A program made the position numbers and the translations under genes. From JBFMAE01 sp040756085 (lineage in GTDB: Bacteria; Desulfobacterota; BSN033; UBA1163), in the NCBI GenBank assembly GCA_040756085.1, contig JBFMAE010000325.1, forward strand, positions 1-10,998: a DNA stretch of 10,998 nt, in the 5' to 3' direction. Of the stretch, positions 6,053-10,998 are shown one piece after another. The notes under the pieces are model-generated. The model saw nothing but the letters and a program-made list of their open reading frames with translations, was not told where the DNA came from and ran no database searches. Within the stretch, counting starts at the first letter, position 1. Every line of letters starts with the position of its first letter.

Positions 6053-8248
6053 ATGAAGATCCAAAAGAGACAGCTTCCCATTGGAGATTACGACCGAATG
6101 GTCCGCACCACCTGCACTTCATGCGGTGCTGGTTGCGGTTTGAAAGTTTTTTTAAAAGATGGGAAAGCCATAGAAATTTACGGGGACGAGGAGAACCAGC
6201 TGAATAAGGGGGCCCTCTGTCCTCGGGGGATTTATAATCTTTTTCATCTTTACAGTGAGAAGCGGATCCTCCACCCTCTTTTGAGAAATAAACTCTCTGA
6301 GGAATTTCGTCCTGTCACATGGGACGAGGCTTTGGACCATATTGCTGAGAAATTGAGAACCATCACAAAGAAATTCTCTCAAAGGTCAATCTACCTCCGC
6401 CTCACACCCCATCCAGGCTTTGGGAATGTGGCTCTGGGAAGAACATTTGGCCAACTCTTTGGCACTCCCAATATTGAAGATGATTTATCCCCCGATGCGT
6501 CCTCTACAGGATCAGTGCTCTACCATATGTTGGGGATCCGGGCTAATGGTTGTGCGATGTCTTCGCGCGATGAATGGTCGTCAAGTCGGGCGATGATTCT
6601 TGTGGGTGTGGACCCGGCATCAACCGATCCGGTTGCCTTCGGCCCTATCCAGGACGCCAAGGACCGCGGGACGCAGATCATCGTGCTCGACTCCCGAAAC
6701 ACCATCACCATGAGTAAGGCCCACATCCCTTTAAAGTGTCGAGTGGGGACAGAGCAAGCCGTGCTCGTCTCACTGGCCCATGTCATACTCCGGGAAAATC
6801 TTTATAATGATGAATTCTTGAGCCATTGGGTAGAGGGCTTAGAGGACTTTAGGGCCCTCTGCCAGCAGTATCCCCCCGCAGAGGTTGAAGAGATCAGCGG
6901 CGTGAAGAAAGAAGAGATTCTTCTGGCCGCTAGGGTTTTTGCAAAGAACTTTCCCTCCATGGTGATAGGACAGTCCAGGGTGGACAGTCCCTATGCTCCG
7001 GCAGGGCTGATCTATACGATGGTCTCCCTTGCGGCCATTACGGGCTCTATCGAATGTGTTGGTGGAGGCTTATCTCTTCTCAACAATTTTCCACCTCTGA
7101 AGCCTTTTATCGATAATGCAAAAAAACCCCATCTTAAAAGGGCCAGCCTTGTTAAGTTAGGATCAAGTTCAGGCCTTTGGCGAGCCCTTGCCGAGGATAA
7201 GCCCTATTCTATTCGAGGGATTATCTGGGATACGAATGTACTTCAGTATGCACCGAGAGGCAACCACGTCCGGGAATCCCTGAAAAAGTTGGACCTCATC
7301 GTCCATTTAGGGTACTTCCCCAACCTCACCTTCCATCATTCGCATGTGGTCTTCCCAATCGCTTCATTCCTGGAGACCGATGGCTTGGTCTTCTCCAGCG
7401 TGGGACGAAACCTTCAATGGGCGAACAGGGTTGTTGAACCTCGAGGAGATTGCCGACCAGCTGATGATTTTTGGGGAGGCCTGCTGAAGCGGTTTGGCTT
7501 CTCTTCTCCCTTTCCATTTATTGATGAGGAAGGAAAAGTGAATATCCGTGAAATGACCCGACACTTCCTGTCCACAAGTCCGCTCACTACCGGGATCACC
7601 CCAGAGCTGCTCGATCCCGAAACGAACCCACCTGGCGGTATTCTGTGGCCAGTGCTCAATGGAGGGGGGATTGATTTTCCCTCTCACCGAGCGGCTGTCA
7701 GGGGGAGCGAGGGACTTTTCCGGCCAGGGAGCCCTTTCCCTGGAAACGGAAAGCGATTTCCTACTCCAACGGGGAAAGTGAGGATGTCGCCATCGGAGAT
7801 TGAAAAGGAAAAAGGGTTTCAGTCATTTACAAAATATCCAGAACTAAGGATTGGCTCGACGAAAGGAAGCTCTACGAAGGGAAACCGGTTCATTCTGGTG
7901 GTGGGGGAGCTGGTGGATTACCTCCCATCCGCTGGTTTCTGGCCACTTCCAAAGAGGCCGAAGATACCACTGTTTCTCCAAATCCATCCAAAGAGGGCCG
8001 GGGAGTTAGGCATCGAGAACGGAGGAATAATGATCGTAGAAAATGAACTTGGGAGAATCAAGGCTCCAGCCTGGGTCACAGACCAGGTCGACGAGGAGAC
8101 GATCCTCTGCCCCCTCGGAGCCGATCCTTATGACCCCATCTATCCATTTGAGACACCTTACAGTTTAATCGATTTTATGCCCGAAAATGAAAATTGTGGT
8201 CGCCGATATTTAGGGTCTGCTTTGGTGAAAGTTCGAAGGAGTTCATAG
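6053..8248 (+). CDS. Cytoplasmic molybdopterin oxidoreductase, DMSO-reductase superfamily (substrate unknown)
   Basis: A 731-residue Mo/W-bis-pterin enzyme, close in length and layout to formate dehydrogenase H. An N-terminal [4Fe-4S] site is formed by C21, C24, C28 and C56, with the electron-relay Lys52 in NKGALCPRG. Residues about 70-500 are the catalytic body (for example LVGVDPASTDP and VVFPIASFLETDG). From about 608 to the end is the dinucleotide-binding domain (IHPKRAGELGIENGG). From memory of the FdhH sequence, the region from GTPNIEDD onward aligns without gaps and puts Asp148 where FdhH has its metal-ligand selenocysteine; the His after it is Ala and the FdhH active-site Arg region (NPVRGQ) is not kept. 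Formate oxidation is therefore unlikely. There is no Tat signal, so it acts in the cytoplasm. An Fe-S partner gene follows after 17 bases. The ribosome site is weak. Sulfur-compound reduction is only a guess. Confidence 0.85.
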   Translation: MKIQKRQLPIGDYDRMVRTTCTSCGAGCGLKVFLKDGKAIEIYGDEENQLNKGALCPRGIYNLFHLYSEKRILHPLLRNKLSEEFRPVTWDEALDHIAEKLRTITKKFSQRSIYLRLTPHPGFGNVALGRTFGQLFGTPNIEDDLSPDASSTGSVLYHMLGIRANGCAMSSRDEWSSSRAMILVGVDPASTDPVAFGPIQDAKDRGTQIIVLDSRNTITMSKAHIPLKCRVGTEQAVLVSLAHVILRENLYNDEFLSHWVEGLEDFRALCQQYPPAEVEEISGVKKEEILLAARVFAKNFPSMVIGQSRVDSPYAPAGLIYTMVSLAAITGSIECVGGGLSLLNNFPPLKPFIDNAKKPHLKRASLVKLGSSSGLWRALAEDKPYSIRGIIWDTNVLQYAPRGNHVRESLKKLDLIVHLGYFPNLTFHHSHVVFPIASFLETDGLVFSSVGRNLQWANRVVEPRGDCRPADDFWGGLLKRFGFSSPFPFIDEEGKVNIREMTRHFLSTSPLTTGITPELLDPETNPPGGILWPVLNGGGIDFPSHRAAVRGSEGLFRPGSPFPGNGKRFPTPTGKVRMSPSEIEKEKGFQSFTKYPELRIGSTKGSSTKGNRFILVVGELVDYLPSAGFWPLPKRPKIPLFLQIHPKRAGELGIENGGIMIVENELGRIKAPAWVTDQVDEETILCPLGADPYDPIYPFETPYSLIDFMPENENCGRRYLGSALVKVRRSS

Positions 8249-8265
8249 TCGGAAAGAAGAGAAAG

Positions 8266-8754
8266 ATGGACCTCATCTTTGTTGGAAGCCAATTCGAAAT
8301 GGCCACTGAACATTTGGAGATTCCAGATAGCAGGGTGGTCATGATGGTGGATATGGACCGTTGTATTCGGTGTGGAACCTGCCAAATGGCCTGCTGGCTC
8401 GAACACGGCAAGGAAGGCGGAACAGGAGAGGTCAGGATCTTGAAGATGGGCGGAGAAAACGAAGTGAAGGCACCTATCTTCAGCTTGCCGGGATCTTGCC
8501 GTCAGTGCCGGACTCCCTGTCCCTATTACACCATCAACAATTTTTGGATCCGCTGCCCAGAGGAGAGAACTCCAGCTAAGGAAAAGGAGCTTGCATGCGA
8601 CCTCTGCCTTGATCGATGGGAAAAAGGATACTGGCCGGCATGTGCGACTCGCTGCCCCATGAAGACGATCTATGTTGGAACAATGGAAGAGATGAAGATT
8701 GTCCTGAGGGATAAGCGATTCCGAGAATACGGGGATTTTGTGATCCATGGATAA
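8266..8754 (+). CDS. Multi-cluster ferredoxin-like electron-transfer subunit of the Mo enzyme
   Basis: A 162-residue protein with exactly twelve cysteines, enough for three [4Fe-4S] clusters. C33, C36, C39 and C43 (CIRCGTCQMAC) and C111, C114, C126 and C130 (CDLC...CATRCP) match the first and last cysteine groups of DmsB/HybA-type subunits. The middle group, C78, C81, C85 and C97 (CRQCRTPCP...IRCP), is irregular, and the usual fourth group is missing. The DmsB class normally carries four clusters and is longer. There is no signal peptide or membrane anchor, so it would link the Mo enzyme to soluble carriers. The ATG at 8266 has a purine-rich GGAAAGAAGAG upstream; an upstream in-frame ATG at 8194 would overlap the Mo gene and adds nothing family-like. 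The stop overlaps the start of the next gene by 8 bases, indicating translational coupling. Confidence 0.82.
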   Translation: MDLIFVGSQFEMATEHLEIPDSRVVMMVDMDRCIRCGTCQMACWLEHGKEGGTGEVRILKMGGENEVKAPIFSLPGSCRQCRTPCPYYTINNFWIRCPEERTPAKEKELACDLCLDRWEKGYWPACATRCPMKTIYVGTMEEMKIVLRDKRFREYGDFVIHG

Positions 8755-9499
8755 AATCATAACGAGGGATAATTTGCAAGATCCGAGAAGGTATCGGCGG
8801 CGGGTGAAAAGCCCTGACTTAGTCACCTTCCGAGTTGCAGTGAAGGAGACGGATCTCCTCGTCTCCGCAGAGACCGACCTCACTCAAGAGGCGCTCCTAT
8901 CGGTCTGTAAATACCGACGCCAGCTTGAGGAATACATCGAGAGAGATCCGGAATTTAAGTGGAGCCTCTCCCCCTATCCGGTAGATTCCTATGCTCCCCG
9001 GATCGTCAAGGAAATGGCTGCTGCGGCAATGAGAGTCGGCGTCGGCCCCATGGCAGCAGTGGCAGGGGCAGTAGCAGAATGTGTGGGTAAGGATCTTCTT
9101 CGTCTGAGCCCTCAGATCGTCCTTGAAAACGGGGGCGACATTTTTCTTGTAACTCGAGAAAAAAGAAGAATCTCCATCTTTACAGAGAGCCGTTCTCTGC
9201 CTTCCTACATAGATATCTTGATTCGGCCGGAGAAAACTCCTCTTGGGATATGCACCTCTTCAGGAACGGAGGGGCCTTCTTTGAGCTTTGGCTGCGCAGA
9301 TGCCGTAATCGTCATCTCCCCTTCAGCTATCCTTGCCGATGCGGCAGCCACCGCAGCTGGAAACTTGGTGCAGTCGAAGAAGGATGTTAAAAAGGTGCTC
9401 AATTTTCTGCAGGGGATCTCTCAGGTGAGAGGTGGGGTTGTACTGGTTGATGGGAAAATGGGTTTTTGGGGGGAGATAGAACTGGCAGAGTCGAATTGA
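8747..9499 (+). CDS. UPF0280 / COG2122 protein (ApbE superfamily), sulfur-assimilation associated
   Basis: A 250-residue soluble protein, recognised from family landmarks: YRRRVKSPDLVTFRVAVKETDL near the start, RxLEEYI, VGPMAAVAGAVAE (99-111), ENGGDIF (127-133), CTSSGTEGPSLSFG (from C169) and ADAAAT (197-202). The family belongs to the same superfamily as the flavin transferase ApbE, but its chemistry is unsettled. In Methanosarcina acetivorans the COG2122 gene MA1715 was implicated, with DUF39 and NIL-ferredoxin genes, in making homocysteine from aspartate semialdehyde and sulfide, and transposon studies in Desulfovibrio point the same way (known, from memory). Here it sits between the Fe-S subunit, whose end it overlaps by 8 bases, and a DUF39-ferredoxin fusion 29 bases on. 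That supports a joint sulfur-transfer function. Family call firm; exact role inferred. Confidence 0.88.
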   Translation: MDKIITRDNLQDPRRYRRRVKSPDLVTFRVAVKETDLLVSAETDLTQEALLSVCKYRRQLEEYIERDPEFKWSLSPYPVDSYAPRIVKEMAAAAMRVGVGPMAAVAGAVAECVGKDLLRLSPQIVLENGGDIFLVTREKRRISIFTESRSLPSYIDILIRPEKTPLGICTSSGTEGPSLSFGCADAVIVISPSAILADAAATAAGNLVQSKKDVKKVLNFLQGISQVRGGVVLVDGKMGFWGEIELAESN

Positions 9500-9528
9500 T
9501 GCGAGGACTCGATTAGAGAGGAAGAAGG

Positions 9529-10863
9529 TTGAAAAGGAGTCTTACGATTCGGGAGATTAACGAGAGGCTCAACAAGGGTGAAGCCATTGTCATGACCAGC
9601 TCCGATTTTAAGGAAGAGGTTCGAAGGGGCCACCGATTCACCGTAGGAGAGGTGGATGTGGTGACCTGTGCTACCCGTGGTGTCATGTCTGGAACTGCGG
9701 CTATGTTTGTTGTCCCAATAACAAGTCCAGGGGTCTTCACAAGGGCAGAGAAGATCTGGCTCAATGGCATACCGGGAATACCAGGTCCAGCTCCCAATGA
9801 GAGGCTCGGGGTGGTGGATGTTCTGATCCATGGTACCACCCACAGTAAATACGACCCCATGGGCTATGGGGGAGGTCATCTCTTTCGGGACATGCTGGAG
9901 GGTAAGGAGATTTATGCAGAGGCTGTGTCAGAGGATGGAAGATTCTTCGAATCCCACTTTACTTTGCAAGACCTTACTTTCGCCCGCTTCTACACCTTTC
10001 GTAATGATTTCATGAATTACAAGGCCTTTGCCAATTTTAAGAACATGCCCTCCTACTGCAACAATCCGCTATCGATTTTTACTCCCCGATTCTTTCCTCG
10101 GGGGATGGCAATCTCTTTCAGCGGCGGGGGAGGGTTAAACCCTCTGGAGAACGACAAGAAATTTAGAACGATACGCATTGGAACGAAGGTGCTCCTCAAC
10201 AAGGCTTTAGGCGTGGTAGTAGGCTGTGGCACTCGATCCACGCCGGAGACCCCAAGCCTTTCTATTGTGGCCGATATGTTCCAGATGAATCCAGAGTTCC
10301 TCGGAGGATTTAAAACCTGCTTCGGTCCCGAGATCGTCAACTCAGTTGCTATCCCTATTCCTCTCTTGGACCAGGAGGTGATAGATGAAATTTCCGAAGA
10401 CCTGGATGAGAATATCCCATTGCCCATAGCAGACCTTGGAGATAGGATCACACTGGAATATAAGCGGTATTCAGATGTATGGTCACCCATGGGGCATCCC
10501 TCTGGACTGGAGATCGAATTCGATCCGGATCGCTGCATTTATTGCTCCTTCAACTGCCCGGCTGAATATTACTGCCCGATGGGGGCCTTTTCTTGGAGAA
10601 AAAAAGAGATCAACCAGGAGAAATGTTTTGCCTGCGGGGCTTGCACATTGAATTGTCTGGGGGGTGCCTTTAAGGAAAAGGACCGAGACTATCGGGGAAA
10701 CCTTGGGACCATCCATGTACAGGGATTTGATCTGCCCATTGTCTTTCGTCAGTCAGACCGAAGACGTTCCCTTCTCCTGGCGTCTTACCTGAAAGAATTG
10801 ATCGATAAGGGAGAATTCCTTCTGCCTGATACGGATATGCCAATTTTCATCAAGACCCCTTAA
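9529..10863 (+). CDS. DUF39/HcyBio (COG1900) sulfur-insertion protein fused to a two-cluster ferredoxin
   Basis: A 444-residue fusion. Residues 1 to about 320 are the DUF39 domain: LTIREINERLNKGEAIVMT, VGEVDVVT, FSGGGGLNPLENDKKFRTIRIGTKV. About 326-382 is a ferredoxin with C336, C339, C343, C349 (unusual C-x2-C-x3-C-x5-C-P) and C366, C369, C372, C376 (classic). A tail of about 60 residues follows. COG1900 proteins make homocysteine from aspartate semialdehyde, and one methanogen member was reported to convert sulfoacetaldehyde to coenzyme M, in each case replacing an aldehyde by a thiol (known, from memory). The usual GPMCSSG cysteine motif is GVMSGTA here, and the TDCYP cysteine is also absent; C47, C177, C233 and C264 remain. 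So this is a divergent branch and its product may not be homocysteine. TTG is the only possible start after the upstream stop at 9514-9516; GAGGAAG lies just before it. Confidence 0.87.
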   Translation: MKRSLTIREINERLNKGEAIVMTSSDFKEEVRRGHRFTVGEVDVVTCATRGVMSGTAAMFVVPITSPGVFTRAEKIWLNGIPGIPGPAPNERLGVVDVLIHGTTHSKYDPMGYGGGHLFRDMLEGKEIYAEAVSEDGRFFESHFTLQDLTFARFYTFRNDFMNYKAFANFKNMPSYCNNPLSIFTPRFFPRGMAISFSGGGGLNPLENDKKFRTIRIGTKVLLNKALGVVVGCGTRSTPETPSLSIVADMFQMNPEFLGGFKTCFGPEIVNSVAIPIPLLDQEVIDEISEDLDENIPLPIADLGDRITLEYKRYSDVWSPMGHPSGLEIEFDPDRCIYCSFNCPAEYYCPMGAFSWRKKEINQEKCFACGACTLNCLGGAFKEKDRDYRGNLGTIHVQGFDLPIVFRQSDRRRSLLLASYLKELIDKGEFLLPDTDMPIFIKTP

Positions 10864-10871
10864 GGAAACAG

Positions 10872-10888
10872 AAGAGGATAGACCTCTT
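10872..10888 (+). promoter_or_regulatory. Small hairpin overlapping the ribosome site of the last gene
   Basis: AAGAGG (10872-10877) pairs perfectly with CCTCTT (10883-10888) around a five-base loop. The 5' arm contains the only Shine-Dalgarno-like sequence (AGAGGA), and the 3' arm touches the ATG at 10889. If folded it would hide the ribosome site, so expression of the last gene could depend on ribosomes arriving from the DUF39 gene. A six-pair stem is modest and may be chance. Confidence 0.35.
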
Positions 10889-10998
10889 ATGGGAAAAAGA
10901 AAAGAGAGGGTTGATTTTCGGGAATTGGCTGAAAAGTGCCTCCGGTGCGGCCTCTGTACCATCGTCTGCCCGGTCTATCTGGTGGAGGCTGATGAGTA
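10889..10998 (+). CDS. Iron-sulfur protein of the GlpC/HdrC/HdrD type (3' end missing)
   Basis: Only the first 36 residues are in the window. After a basic start (MGKKRKERVDF) comes C18-x-x-C21-G-x-C24-x-x-x-C28-P, a classic [4Fe-4S] motif, in the sequence KCLRCGLCTIVCPVY. This form near an N terminus is typical of the Fe-S subunits of glycerol-3-phosphate, lactate and glycolate oxidoreductases and of heterodisulfide reductase subunits, many of which carry CCG domains further on. It starts 25 bases after the DUF39-ferredoxin gene and is probably the next member of the operon, perhaps an electron exit or disulfide-reducing partner. The subclass cannot be decided without the rest of the gene. 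Confidence 0.75.
   Translation, partial: MGKRKERVDFRELAEKCLRCGLCTIVCPVYLVEADE

Noticed and set aside
8158..8883. Long open frame on the - strand (241 codons)
   Set aside because: It lies opposite three well-supported + strand genes, matches no family I recognise, and crosses their junctions; it is a shadow frame.
9498..9516. Five-codon minigene (ATG CGA GGA CTC GAT TAG) between the COG2122 and DUF39 genes
   Set aside because: Too short and without its own ribosome site; such minigenes are common by chance.
1..10998. Methanogenic archaeon as the source
   Set aside because: MtaA, COG1900, COG2122 and Hdr-like genes fit methanogens, but the GntR/FCD regulator, ribosome sites and overall operon style fit an anaerobic bacterium better.
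1..10998. CRISPR array, insertion sequence, tRNA or rRNA genes, attachment sites
   Set aside because: No regularly spaced repeats, transposase-like frames, terminal inverted repeats or RNA gene signatures were found on either strand.

Overview
The window reads as an accessory stretch from an anaerobic bacterium, most likely a Desulfobacterota-type (former Deltaproteobacteria) lineage. That placement is inferred from gene content: a GntR/FCD regulator, an MtaA/CmuA-type methyltransferase, many iron-sulfur proteins, a cytoplasmic molybdopterin enzyme, and the COG2122 and COG1900 (DUF39/HcyBio) families known for sulfur assimilation in methanogens and sulfate reducers. Strong AAGGAGG-type ribosome sites and the FadR-type regulator argue against an archaeal source. 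All eleven genes lie on the + strand. No RNA genes, insertion sequences or CRISPR arrays were seen.

Layout. (1) 1-1451: the C-terminal part of a GntR-family regulator, then 6 bases later a zinc-type (HxC...C) corrinoid methyltransferase homologue. (2) 1452-1732: a 281-base leader with a direct repeat, a weak hairpin and two Shine-Dalgarno-like sequences. (3) 1733-5985: a NitT/TauT/SsuA-type ABC importer with one secreted binding protein, two paralogous permeases and two paralogous ATPases. A strong GC hairpin separates the binding-protein gene from the rest. (4) 6053-10998: a tightly packed row encoding a cytoplasmic DMSO-reductase-superfamily molybdopterin oxidoreductase, a 12-cysteine Fe-S partner, a COG2122/UPF0280 protein, a DUF39-ferredoxin fusion, and the start of a CxxCGxCxxxCP protein of the GlpC/HdrD/HdrC type that runs off the end.

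How the parts may work together (inference). The importer may bring in a small, perhaps sulfur- or methyl-bearing, anion. The Mo enzyme and its Fe-S partner would exchange electrons with it, or with a product, in the cytoplasm. COG2122 and DUF39 proteins are linked in anaerobes to making a thiol from an aldehyde and reduced sulfur: homocysteine from aspartate semialdehyde and, for a methanogen COG1900 protein, coenzyme M from sulfoacetaldehyde. An MtaA-type thiol methyltransferase and an Hdr-like Fe-S protein at the two ends fit a thiol-centred pathway, but no substrate can be read from the sequence.

The most unusual points are these. The two ATPases carry complementary defects (H-loop Asn in one, signature GG to AS in the other) that fall in the same composite ATP site. 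The DUF39 protein appears to lack the cysteines of the characterised homocysteine enzymes. The Mo enzyme has Asp where formate dehydrogenase H has selenocysteine.
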